Positions 9,311-19,098 of a stretch of DNA of 64,000 bases are shown here, in pieces. The stretch spans positions 1-64,000 of the forward strand of contig JAGEOH010000260.1 in assembly GCA_032207245.1 (NCBI GenBank), in the 5' to 3' direction. Numbering within the stretch: position 1 is the stretch's first letter; each line of letters starts with the position of its first letter. A program made the position numbers and the translations under genes. This DNA comes from Pardosa pseudoannulata. Taxonomy: Eukaryota; Arthropoda; Arachnida; Araneae; Lycosidae. The notes beneath the pieces were generated by a model. That model made no database searches. It saw only the letters and a program-made list of their open reading frames with translations, and had not been told where the DNA came from.

Positions 9311-11652
9311 ATATCAATGTGTCTCTACCCTCAATATTTTATTTTGGAATGCAAACGGCCTCGGTAATAAAATTACCGAACTTAGGAATTATTTAGAAGA
9401 TTCTGATATAGATATTGTATTAATTCAGGAAACTAAATTAAAACCGGATATTAGGTATAACATTGCTAATTATATACTTTACCGTAAGGATCGAGAGACT
9501 GTTGGCAGACAACCCCAGGGTGGTCTTGCCATTTATATTAAAAGATCTATTAATCACTATGCTGTATCTGACCTTGTTTCGGACGTACTTGAGTCCGACT
9601 CTGTTATGGTTTTGCCTGATAACAATAACAAAATTCTAATAACTAATGCTTATTTTAAAATTGGTAGAGGTTTCCCTAAAGATGATATTCTTAAAATTCT
9701 TAATTATTCTAATTACTCTGTTATGGCTGGTGACTTTAATGCCCATAACAAAGCCTGGAACTGTTATAGTAATAATAATTATGGCCGAGAGCTTCTAAAT
9801 TTAGTCACCGATAATACTGATGTTAACCCTTCTTCACCCCCCCACCCCCACTCATTTTTCTTCAGGACGTCCCTCCACTATTGACCTTGCTCTCATCAAA
9901 AATGTCCCCTTTAAATGTAATGTTGAAACTCTGGATATTTTTGACTCAGATCATTTGCCAGTTCTTCTGACAATCGATCTGCAGTTGACTACCCAAGTTT
10001 CTGAGCCCACCACTTATACTGATTGGCGTCAGTTCCAGGAAACTCTTGCCTCTGCTAAATTATTTTTTCCTAGTATTAGATCTACTAATTGTATAGAAAG
10101 TGCTGTAATTAACTTAACTGAAACTATTAATGCAGCTAAGAAAAGTTCTTCCCATATAATTAAAAAACCTAAAGTTCATAAATTACCTACCCATATTAAG
10201 AATTTAATTCATAATAGAAATGCAGCACGTAAACTTTATCAATACCTTCGTACCCCTTCATCCAGGCAAGAGTACTTTGTTCTCAAGCGGACTGTCAGAG
10301 AAAAGATTCAAATTTATAGACAGAAACAATGGTCAGATTTCATAAGTAACCTTACTACCGAGGACAATTCTTTATGGAAATTTCAGAAGCGTCTGAGGGG
10401 TAATGGTTATAACAGCATACCTCCCATTCACGGATTAAATGGTGTAGCTTTCGATCCGGCTGGTAAAGCAGAAGCGATCGCGGAAGTTTACGAAACTCAA
10501 TTTGCGCCTAATGAGGATTTAGAAGACGAGGATCACGACCGCCAGGTTATTAGTACAGTAAATAATTTTCTTAGTAACCCTCCAAGTAATGAATTAACTC
10601 CGGCTACTATCGCAGAAGTTGCTTTAATTATTAAAAATCTTAAAAATAATAAATCTCCTGGAATAGACGAAATCTCAAATAGATGCATTAAAAACCTACC
10701 TCCTAATATATTAATTTATTTAACGGCAATAATTAACTATATGATGAAATTTAATTATTTTCCAAACGCTTGGAAAACTGCAATAGTGTGTCCTATACCC
10801 AAACCTAAAGCTAATCTAACTTTTCCTGCTAGTTATCGCCCAATTAGTCTATTGAGTTGCCTCAGTAAAGTTGCCGAGCGAGTGATATATAACCGCCTCC
10901 AATTCTTCCTGCAGGGAAATAATGTGCTAATTCCGGAGCAATTTGGTTTTCGCAACCAGCACAACACCTCTCATCAGTTGCTTCGTGTTGTGGAACTCGC
11001 TAGCGAGGGATTACAATCACGTAAGCCAACTGGTGCACTCTTCTTAGACATCGCAAAGGCTTTCGACCGCATCTCGCATGTAGGCCTCATTTACAAACTA
11101 ATCCAGCTCAAAATGCCTGATGCTTTAATACATTTCTTACACAATTACCTTTGCGATCGTCATTTCACCGTCCGCATACAAAACACTTTCTCCACTTTAA
11201 AATCAATAACAGCAGGTGTTCAACAAGGCTCCATCTTAGGTCCCACCCTGTTTAATATTTATATTAATGATATTCCTAGAAATGACTATACTTCTCTAGC
11301 CTTGTATGCGGATGACACGGCTATAATTGCTTCAGCCCCACACGTTAACTCTGTTGCTAGTTACATTCAGTCACACCTGGACACTCTGGAAGATTGGTTT
11401 ACTAAATGGAAAATTAAAGTCAACCCCTCTAAATGTAATGCTATTTATTTTACTCGTACTTACAAAACTCCCCCTAGATTATATCTACTCGACGAGGCAA
11501 TTAACTGGGAAAACTCTGTAAAATATTTAGGTGTAATATTAGATAAAAAACTAACCTGGCGTCCTCACATAACGGAAGTTAAAAATAAAATGATAGGAAA
11601 ATTAGAAAATTTAAAAATGCTTTTTAATAGTAAACACTTAATAATAAAATAA
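9300..11652 (+). pseudogene. Jockey ORF2: endonuclease/reverse transcriptase, frameshift and degraded 3' end (copy 2)
   Basis: Starts at ATG 9300, overlapping ORF1 by 11 bases. The endonuclease motifs (QETKL, GDFNAHNKAWNC, SDHLPVLL) and reverse transcriptase motifs (LDIAKAFDR, LYADDTAII) are all present. An extra C near 9828 shifts the frame inside the endonuclease, and reading continues in the next frame to 11652. The final ~110 residues seen in copy 1 are replaced by diverged sequence. Confidence 0.85.
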
Positions 11653-11960
11653 ATAAAACAATAGTTCTTCCTACCGCTCTTTACGCAGCTCCGGTCTTTC
11701 TTCCTTCGAATTTTTAATTGAAAGAGTACAAAAGAAGGCAATGAGGCATTTTAAGTGCATATTTTTTGAAAATAATAACGTGATCGATTTTTTCTATAGT
11801 AAAAAGTTCAAATTTAATTAAAATCATCAAATTTTTATTAATAGTTTTTAATATTAAAATATTTATCGAAGATCTACACATTATTCTTTAGAAACGCAGG
11901 CCTCTCCGCACTATCTCCTGACAATAGATTATAATCTCTTCCATTTTTTTTCCATTACTT
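11653..11960 (+). pseudogene. Degenerate or mosaic Jockey ORF2 tail
   Basis: Patches match the copy-1 ORF2 end (TACCGCTCTTTACGCAGCTC, AATTGAAAGAGTACAAAA, TCTCCTGACAATAGATTA), separated by unrelated AT-rich bases. One frame reads IERVQKKAMRHFKC, close to but different from the IERVQNKFMRRVRG of copy 1. It is either an older relative of the element or a blended consensus. Confidence 0.5.
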
Positions 11961-14900
11961 TTTTAGACTAAATTTTATTTATTGTTGTAATTATGATTTA
12001 TATTAATGAAAAATAAAATAAAATAATTTAATTATATGAAATGGAAATTAACTATTTTAAATGTTTACAGTTCGTATTTTTAACTAGTCTACTATTTTTA
12101 TTAATTTATTTTTTCTGTTGTGTTATATGAAAAAAAAACTTTACTACGATTTTTAAATAATATAAAATTTTCTAATAAATAGTATTTATTTATTCTTTAG
12201 ATAATTGCTTTACCATATATTCCTTGATTTCCAAATCGACTTAATACAACGTGTAAAATAATAGGATTTTACTTTTCTAAATATTAAAAAAAAGATTTTT
12301 TATACAATTTTAAATTATCCTTTAGAATGGAAAAACTTTTAATCTATAGAGGATTATTATTTATATAATAGAATTAAAAATACAAATTTTTTTCAGTGTT
12401 ATCCTGTTCACTGCCATTTAGCCTGTTTGTTGTTAATTGTCTTTTTGTTGAAACAGTTGATTTTATATAAGTTTATCAAGGAAAATAATAGAATTAGATT
12501 TATACATACTAAAATAATATTTTAAATTATTCGTTCATTCGGGATATGAAAAAAATTAAATTCTATTCAATCTGATTTACTTAATTTAAATTGTATAATT
12601 TAATGGGAAGTTTATTTTCATAACGTATTTTATATTAATAATGTCAAATTTTAAAAATACCGTTTTTCAAATAGATTTAGAAATTTATTTAGTAATGAAT
12701 AAATTTCTACATGAAAACTTCTTTTCGTCGATTTGATAAAATTTCTTGGTGAAAATGACAATTTTGTAAACGTCAAAAGTTACGTCAACGTTAAGTTACT
12801 TTATTAGTTCTTCAAATACAGTATAATTGTTCGAAATTTTTTTATAGTTTGAAATAGAAGATTTTCAGAAACTATAATAAAGCACAATTATATAATTTTT
12901 TTGAAAAAATAATTTTTAAACTAAAGTTTTATTATTATTTTATAGACTGATATACTTTCTGTTTAAAATATCTTTTTAATTTAAATAATGCTAAATAATG
13001 AAAAAAAGATACTTCATCGTTAAAGAACAGTTCTAACTATTCTAGTTCCCTTTAAAAATGGTGAATCAGTATCAGAATTTTGAATTATTTTTTTTATATT
13101 TAATGTTTCTCCAGTGCCGTCAATAGACCTTTGCAAAAGCATCATGATTACATTTCTTTCTGATCCAATATATTCATTACTTTTAACATCCTCATCTAGG
13201 GTCATTTTAAAATGCGAAATACAACTGGTCGTGCAAAAGACCAGGAAATTCAAAATTAAATTCTAAAGAAAACTTTTTTACTTTGCCATTTTATAAAAAC
13301 CCCTTTCTTTGTGCTTTAAAAAAGAATAAAAAGAATATCTGAACTTAGTAATTCCAAGATTCACATTGGGTCTTTTATGGTGACATTGAGACCGTATAGA
13401 TAGGCTTAGAATATTATAGTATAATAATTCAATGTAATTATATTAGGTTTGTGACTCATTTTTAATAATGAACTAAATATTTTTTCCATTTGAAAATAGT
13501 GAGGCTACTGAAGTAAAATATAATTAGATCAAAATGAGAAAAAAATGATTCCCTTTTCTGTATTGTAAATACAAAAAATTACACGTATTATACTCAAAAA
13601 ATCAAAAATTATATAATTTTTTAATTTTTAATTTTTCTTATGTCAACGTTTAAGAGGTGAAAAAATCACTGACTATAAAGTATATTTAATTCCAGAAAGA
13701 CATATAATTTTCAATATTATTTTTTTTACTGAAATTATTTCTTTAATTATTAAGCTACAAAAAACAGAAAAATAAAAAAAGGAAACAAAATATCAAAGGA
13801 ATTATTCCAAAATTGTAATATAAAAAAAACTCAGAAAAAAATAAGAACATTGAAATAAAAATACGTTCCGCAAAAGAAATTTGTTAATTTTTTTTAAACT
13901 AAAAAGTGAAAATAATTCATAAAAAGTTTTAAATAAAAAAAAAAAAAAATAAAAATATCTAAATATGATAAATTATAAAATCTTAAAAATAGGGCTATTT
14001 TCATTTGAGTGTTATTTGATTACTGTATTTCTTTATAATGAAAAAATAAAAGTTTTAATTATGTAAAAAATTCACTGTTAGGAAAAAAATTATCTAAATT
14101 TAACACTCAAAAAAATCTTACTTTTACAAAATATAATTAATTTACTTGAACAAATTTAGTGTTCAATTAATGAAATTAAATATGCAACACTTCCTTTTAA
14201 ACATTTTATATAAGAGAGAATAACAAAAGAATTCTTCATATTTTTTCATATAACAAATTTTTTAATCTAATTTTATTTTAGAAATTGTCAAAATAAGAAA
14301 TTTAATCAGAATGTATCATATTTTATACATAAGTATTTTTCTAATAGAAAATATTTAAATTTCATAATTACTCCCATCAACATACAACAAATTATTATAA
14401 ACTGGAATATTTTTATGATGCAAAATATAAATTTAATTAACAATTTTTTAATTTAGTCACCAATGATAGTGGACTTTCTCATCACAAATAAAATTAAACT
14501 AAATGTCCTTGTTTTACCAGGCCACTTTTGAAATGTAATTCTGAGAAATAATCATAAAATATTTTAAATGGCTATTAACATCATGCCATATATTCAAACA
14601 AAAATTGCTAGAAGCAGATAATAAAATACTCAGTTTGCCATCATTCATATCAGAGATGAAAATGATCTATGTAGCGATAAGACTATATTGTAGAAATTTT
14701 GTGAAAAAACATGAACTATTCAGTGCAATAAAAAATTATCTTTTGTTTTGAAAAAAAAAGTTAACTTTATAAATGTTAAAATTTTTAGATTATGTATGTC
14801 AGTATGGTAAACTAATTCAATCAGCTTGTATTTTCAAAATATATTTTGGATTAGCTGTCGCAAATGTAATTTTCAATTTAAATTATAATTATAGAAAGAA

Positions 14901-16530
14901 AGAATATTTTATTAATGAGGTACCTTAAGAACTACCGATCAATTGTTATAAATATTTAAATCATATTATTATTATTCATAAAAATCAAAAGGATCAAAAT
15001 TATGCACAAAAGATTCATTATATTATTATTATTATTAGATTATTTTAGAATATGAGCGTTGTATTTTTTTCAATAAAAAATTCTTATATAATAAAAAAGT
15101 AACATTAAAAGCTATAAAGAAGTTTTTTAATTATTTACAAAAAAAATTTTAAAAGTAAACAATTTAATTAAAAACTAAAAAAATTTAATAATCATGGAAA
15201 ATCTACTAAAATTTATTTAAAATACTACTAGCTTATAATTCAAATTTCCTAACGTGTAAACACAGATGGAAATAACAAAATGATAATTAATATTCGAAAA
15301 CATTTTGAAATAATTTTGATGATCATTTGAGAAAAAAAGTCGATATATTTAAACTTTAATGGTTCCTGAGTTATATCGAGCTAAGCAGAGTCTTTGAAAC
15401 CTTGCAATTATTTTCTAATACTACTAATTTTTACGTGATTCAAAATACAACTCTGAAATTACAACTTTTTCTTATTAAAAAAAAAAAAAAAATTCAAGCA
15501 CTTAAAACTTAATTTAGCTAATAGAAAAGCGTAAAATTACTTTAGTCCTTATCACACTCAAAAACACTTTTTAAAGAAAATAAAAGCGGCTGTGGATATT
15601 TCTGTAAAACAAATTAATTAATCAACTACCAATAAATTTTTTTAAATATTCAAAAAGGTTTTTTTTTTTATTTAATGGATACAATTCATTCATGGGCAAT
15701 TTAGCCCTTTTTTAAATAAACAATAAGTATTAAAAAATATGCATACGAGCAAATAGTAAGTAAATAATTTGTTTAATATTTAATAATTTAAATTTATTTA
15801 AATAAATATTTTAAATATTAAAAATTTTAAAAAAAAAATCTCTTAAATAAGAAAAATTTAAGAAAAAAACTTTTAAATGGTTGTAAAAATTCAATTTTTA
15901 ACGGCTAATAATAATAACAGCACTATATCACAAAATAAGAATTTTAAATAATATTTTCTAGTTGATAAAAATTATAAACTATTCCTGATATTAACAATTA
16001 ATTTAGTTTTCCTCCAAAAAAAATGATGATTTTATTACTTTTTTTTTATATAAAAAGTATTAATTAATATGCTTTGTGAAATTATTTGGTATTTCAACAG
16101 GTAAACACTTTGTAGCTCAAAAACTTTCGTTTTAAAAGCTCCATATAAGACCCATTAAAAACTTAAAATAGCTGAGGGCTGATCTAATTTTTAACCATTG
16201 CGATCCAAAAAACGGCTTATTAAAAAATTTTTTTAAAATCAGAGGGAAAACAGATTATTCCCAAAAAATTTTATATTAATGATATTAAAAAATAAATATA
16301 TTTTCTCTATTTGTAAAAATGCTAAAGCAAAATGCTTACTTTTCTAGAAAAATACATAAGATTCTGGTTTAAAATTTTTTATCTAATGTCATATAAAAAC
16401 TAAATTAAAACTCCCGTATTGAATATTAGGAGGTAGTATTAACGTCCTTGAAAAAAGGAAAATCCTGGGTTCCTAGAGAAAAATAAATGATAGAAGGAAA
16501 TTTTTTAAATGTATAAAAGTAATAAAAATA
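11961..16530. other. AT-rich, gene-poor stretch
   Basis: About 4.6 kb of very A/T-rich DNA with many homopolymer runs. I see no histone repeat, retrotransposon or recognisable gene in it. Both ends are flanked by versions of the Jockey ORF2 tail (11653-11960 and 16531-16860), so the block looks inserted into, or joined across, a Jockey 3' end. It may be real intergenic DNA or a poorly resolved assembly segment. Confidence 0.5.
13020..13253 (-). CDS. Unrecognised small ORF in AT-rich DNA
   Basis: 77 codons. The part from the internal Met (MTLDEDVKSNEYIGSER) onward has a more protein-like composition than its surroundings: acidic and polar, with no long lysine/asparagine/phenylalanine runs. 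I do not recognise a family. There is no obvious promoter or splice context. It could be a chance frame or an exon or transposon fragment. Confidence 0.12.
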   Translation of the reverse strand: MNFLVFCTTSCISHFKMTLDEDVKSNEYIGSERNVIMMLLQRSIDGTGETLNIKKIIQNSDTDSPFLKGTRIVRTVL

Positions 16531-17029
16531 AATTCTTTTATATAAAACAATAGTCCTTCCTAGCTCTTTACTCCGGTCTGGTCGTTTGCCCGAAGTATAA
16601 ATGAATTTAATTGAAAGAGTACAAAATAAATTCATGAGGCGAGTTAGAGGCGCACATCGATATTATCCAATGAAGTAATAAACTGATTTCAATATGTTAA
16701 CTTCAAACAGTCTTGTATTAAATCATCCCAAAATTTTACAATAGCTTAATAGTATTCCAAATGAAATAATAGCCGAACTTCCGGATTATATCACTACAGC
16801 CCTTCTAAGAAACGCAGCCTCGCGCCGCACTAATCTCCTGACAATAGATAATCTACCTTAATCTCTTCCTATCGGTTCTTATTACTTCATCTTCCCTTTT
16901 ATGTTGTAAGGATGATGTGTTGTGATGTGAAAAAAAAAAAAAAAATATATAAATAAAAAAGAAAATAAAAATTATAAAATAATAAAATAAATAAAAATAT
17001 TTAGTGTATTTTTTATTACAGAAATTGTA
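16531..17029 (+). mobile_element. Jockey 3' end fragment (ORF2 tail, 3' UTR, A-rich tail)
   Basis: Matches the minus-strand end of copy 1: NLIERVQNKFMRRVRGAH is readable from about 16602, followed by the same 3' UTR and A-rich tail. Several small deletions break the frame. The tail joins H3-relic sequence at CAGAAATTGTACC, the same junction as at 719/720. Confidence 0.7.
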
Positions 17030-17034
17030 CCTAA

Positions 17035-17201
17035 CTGTGTGATGTTGATGTTATCAGATCGTAAGACTCCATCTAGTGTAAAACCTAAAATCCTACTAAT
17101 TATTCTTTTCTTTCAGGGTATTAAAACTTTCTGCAGTATGCAGGTAGACTACAACCACCAGCCCTTACGATTTCTCTTACCCACCTTTTAATGACCGGCA
17201 C
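17035..17201 (-). pseudogene. Histone H3 relic, second copy
   Basis: The reverse complement matches 513-705 with a few small indels. The start codon is changed to GTG (GTGCCGGTC). RWVREIVRAG is still readable, and the LVG segment is disrupted (a short deletion after TTAGTAGG). It lies divergently upstream of the H4-like ORF at 17403, so this segment keeps the old H3/H4 head-to-head layout. Confidence 0.5.
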
Positions 17202-17402
17202 CGAAATTACTCCTTTCTAAATTTCAATTTATATTTTTTCTTAACAGAGCTCACCTTGCTTACTTCTTACCTTTCGATCGATAAGGCCTTCTGGCTAAGG
17301 AGCCCCAATCAATTATGGGACTCCACCCTCCCTAGTAAGGCTTTATATAGAGCGTGATATCCAATTTTCCTACAGTATTTTTTCTGAAGTGTCAGTATCG
17401 GC
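17202..17402 (+). promoter_or_regulatory. Hybrid H4-like promoter: old-type left part, array-type right part
   Basis: 17202-17310 matches the 346-512 spacer (reversed), and from about 17320 (ACTCCACCCTCCCTAGTAAGG) it matches the array promoter, including TATA at about 17342-17349. The switch point marks recombination between the two repeat types. Confidence 0.5.
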
Positions 17403-17615
17403 ATGACGGTCATACGCCTAACTCGTAAGCAGTATCGTCGACTGCGTAGACGGAGAATAGTTGAGATGGTGAGGCCTGTGATCAAGGATCTCGTTCGGAC
17501 GGTAGGGATACTACCAGTTATCAGAGCCCTTGAGACATTTGAAATTCGTTCTCTGAGGAAAATGTTACTTCGAGCATCCCTAGAAGAGTTCAGGCTTTAC
17601 CGCGTTTTTTGTTAG
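17403..17615 (+). CDS. Array H4-like ORF, first array copy
   Basis: 70 codons, Glu44 and Lys53. It is the only array copy preceded by the old-type H3 relic and hybrid promoter. Stem-loop 17663-17678. See 5926-6138 for the domain description. Confidence 0.5.
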   Translation: MTVIRLTRKQYRRLRRRRIVEMVRPVIKDLVRTVGILPVIRALETFEIRSLRKMLLRASLEEFRLYRVFC

Positions 17616-17901
17616 TCGGTCATAATGTGAGCGATTCCCACTCCTAATGGGTGGAAAAAAAAGGCCCTTTTCAGGGCCAATAAAATAAAATTAGAGGGAA
17701 TGCTATTTGTCGTATTGCAAAAAAGGTTTATTAAATCTTTGAATTTTGTTTATTTTCAGGGTTACTGATTCCAACTCTTAAGCTTACGTTCACTTTCGAT
17801 TTTAAAAATTGGGGGAGCAAATTATTAAACGAAATTTAGACGCCGTGTCTCTTCGTGCGCAAAGTCCGAAGGACAATTTCTAATTCGGGTTCAAATTTCT
17901 A

Positions 17902-18048
17902 CCTTCCTGTACTTCCTAAATGTTCCTGTATTTCCGATTTTGAGTGAAAATTTCTTGGTGTTATAAATGAACAGTGCACTTATTCAATACAGTCCACTGG
18001 TACAAAAAAAAAAAGATCGCTAGTGTTAATACTTCTACTTTTTGAGGG
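17902..18048 (-). pseudogene. Possible histone H2B relic
   Basis: Read on the minus strand: PSKSRSINTS..DLF (H2B has SSKAMSIMNSFVNDIF), then, after a frame change in the variable A run, DCIE and SFITPRNFH (H2B RSTITSREIQ), then SEIQEHLGSTGR (H2B GELAKHAVSEGTK). The blocks are in H2B order on one strand and divergent from the H2A relic. There are in-frame stops and several missing segments, so it is not coding. Each block alone is weak, and the order and placement carry the call. Confidence 0.35.
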
Positions 18049-18104
18049 GAAGAAAATAAAAAGATAAACTTAATACGGTCCTTAGTTTTTCTCCTAGCTG
18101 ATAG

Positions 18105-18502
18105 ATGGCAGCACTATTTCAAGATAGCGGTTTAACTGTAGATTTCGTAGGAAATAAGCGAAAATCTTACAAATCTAGAAGGTGTACATTTTTTTATACC
18201 TTCCAAAAGCGATACTTTATTTTTAAATCACCTCTTTTCAAGGCGGTTCACTGTTTTAAAATGCGAATAAAACACGAGTGAAGGGAAATTATGAACAGTT
18301 TCACTCTCCTTCAACAAACATCTGATGTTTCAAACTTTAGCAAAGAGCTTCAGTGCTGAGACTGCGAAACAGAAATGCGACCAAGATAATCAACAAGAAA
18401 CTCCAGAGCTGGTGTAAGAGAGGCTCCGAAGAGACTTTCGTGAAAATCAACGATTCTCGCCAAGTCAATACACCTTACCATACACTAGAAGCACCTATGT
18501 GA
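18105..18502 (+). pseudogene. Histone H2A relic
   Basis: In one frame from about 18278 the sequence reads VKGNYEQ (H2A RKGNYAER), then 19 codons (21 in H2A) holding a TGA and a TAG, then SVLRL (H2A EVLEL), then RNATKIINKKLQ (H2A KKTRIIPRHLQ, five residues shorter just before), then SEE and a proline-containing end to a TGA at 18500-18502. The upstream part, from ATG 18105 (MAALFQD), is less certain and is one frame off. Two stops in every unit make it non-coding. In a few copies an extra A joins frames locally (40782-41003, 33806-34000). Confidence 0.5.
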
Positions 18503-18583
18503 AGCAGCGTCGGCCGCGGTCAGTACTTTGGGGGGTGAAAATCTGAAAATCCGGTTCGGAATTGGCATTAATCTTTAAAATCC

Positions 18584-18709
18584 CTATCTTTCCCTTACTA
18601 AGCAAACAGTTTGCGAAATACCACGTAGTTTCCTACCAACAACGATTAGGAAAATAATAACGACATTAACAAAAATTCTATTACGGAACTTTTTGTGACA
18701 TTTGTGCAT
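18584..18709 (-). pseudogene. Possible histone H3 C-terminal relic in the array unit
   Basis: A 41-codon minus-strand frame ends GRKLRGISQTVCLVRER. H3 ends with [22 protein letters not shown], so the pattern of basic, hydrophobic and final R-E-R residues fits with a few residues missing. It lies where H3 should be, divergent from H4. Downstream on the minus strand (about 18541-18560) is GGATTTTCAGATT, perhaps a decayed histone stem-loop. The match is short, so chance cannot be excluded. Confidence 0.3.
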
Positions 18710-18771
18710 AGAGAATTCACCAATCGGTAATGCGTGCGACTCCACCCCTCCCTAGTAAGGCTTTATATAGA

Positions 18772-18779
18772 GCGTGATA
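18772..18779 (+). promoter_or_regulatory. TATA box of the H4-like gene (representative)
   Basis: TTTATATA lies 51-44 bases before the ATG. A start site about 30 bases on would give a leader of about 20 bases, as in histone genes. It is present at the same offset in the clean units (one base further away before 45763). Confidence 0.5.
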
Positions 18780-18822
18780 TCCAATTTTCCTACAGTATTT
18801 TTTCTGAAGTGTCAGTATCGGC

Positions 18823-19035
18823 ATGACGGTCATACGCCTAACTCGTAAGCAGTATCGTCGACTGCGTAGACGGAGAATAGTTGAGATGGTGAGGCCTGTG
18901 ATCAAGGATCTCGTTCGGACGGTAGGGATACTACCAGTTATCAGAGCCCTTGAGACATTTGAGATTCGTTCTCTGAGGAAAATGTTACTTCGAGCATCCC
19001 TAGAAGAGTTCAGGCTTTACCGCGTTTTTTGTTAG
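18823..19035 (+). CDS. Array H4-like ORF
   Basis: 70 codons, Glu44. Codon 47 is GAG where 17403 has GAA. Stem-loop 19083-19098. Lies in the representative unit. Confidence 0.5.
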   Translation: MTVIRLTRKQYRRLRRRRIVEMVRPVIKDLVRTVGILPVIRALETFEIRSLRKMLLRASLEEFRLYRVFC

Positions 19036-19082
19036 TCGGTCATAATGTGAGCGATTCCCACTCCTAATGGGTGGAAAAAAAA

Positions 19083-19098
19083 GGCCCTTTTCAGGGCC
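19083..19098 (+). promoter_or_regulatory. Histone 3' stem-loop (representative array copy)
   Basis: GGCCCTTTTCAGGGCC, preceded by a purine run (AAAAAAAA) and followed by AATAAA. The same 16 bases are found at 260 (sometimes 258 or 261) bases after each clean H4-like ATG. A damaged form (one C lost) is at 34531-34545, and stem-loops without an intact upstream ORF are at 36081-36096 and 51704-51719. Confidence 0.8.

Larger units (their letters stand above)
7326..11960 (+). mobile_element. Jockey-like non-LTR retrotransposon, copy 2, 3' end degenerate
   Basis: Nearly identical to copy 1 but in the opposite orientation, about 1.77 kb away. The 5' end at 7326 is intact, with ORF1 and ORF2 in order. 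Similarity to copy 1 is close up to about 11690, then becomes patchy. The last ~300 bases of the element appear twice: once here in degraded form, and again at 16531-17029 beyond an AT-rich stretch. Confidence 0.8.
17679..19098 (+). repeat. Representative 1420-bp unit: decayed core-histone quartet
   Basis: Order within the unit: AATAAA just after the previous stem-loop (17679-17684); purine-rich AGAGGGA (17693-17699), a candidate histone downstream element; H2B-like relic (-) 17902-18048; H2A-like relic (+) 18105-18502; H3-like relic (-) 18584-18709; TATA box 18772-18779; H4-like ORF 18823-19035; stem-loop 19083-19098. The alternating strands give divergent H2B/H2A and H3/H4 pairs, as in insect histone repeats, in about a third of the usual length. 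In other units these parts sit at the same offsets from the H4-like ATG: H2B -921 to -775, H2A -718 to -321, H3 -239 to -114. Confidence 0.6.

Noticed and set aside
17663..17690. GC stem with a T run on the minus strand, like a bacterial rho-independent terminator
   Set aside because: The window is eukaryotic, and the exact GGCCCTTTTCAGGGCC sequence, its place after an H4-like frame and the flanking purines identify it as a histone stem-loop.
18717..18905. A 62-codon minus-strand ORF in most units (MITGLTISTILRL...), once extended to 92-93 codons
   Set aside because: It is antisense to the H4-like frame and promoter. Its extension in two copies is caused by the same indels that break the H4-like frame, and it shows no family resemblance.
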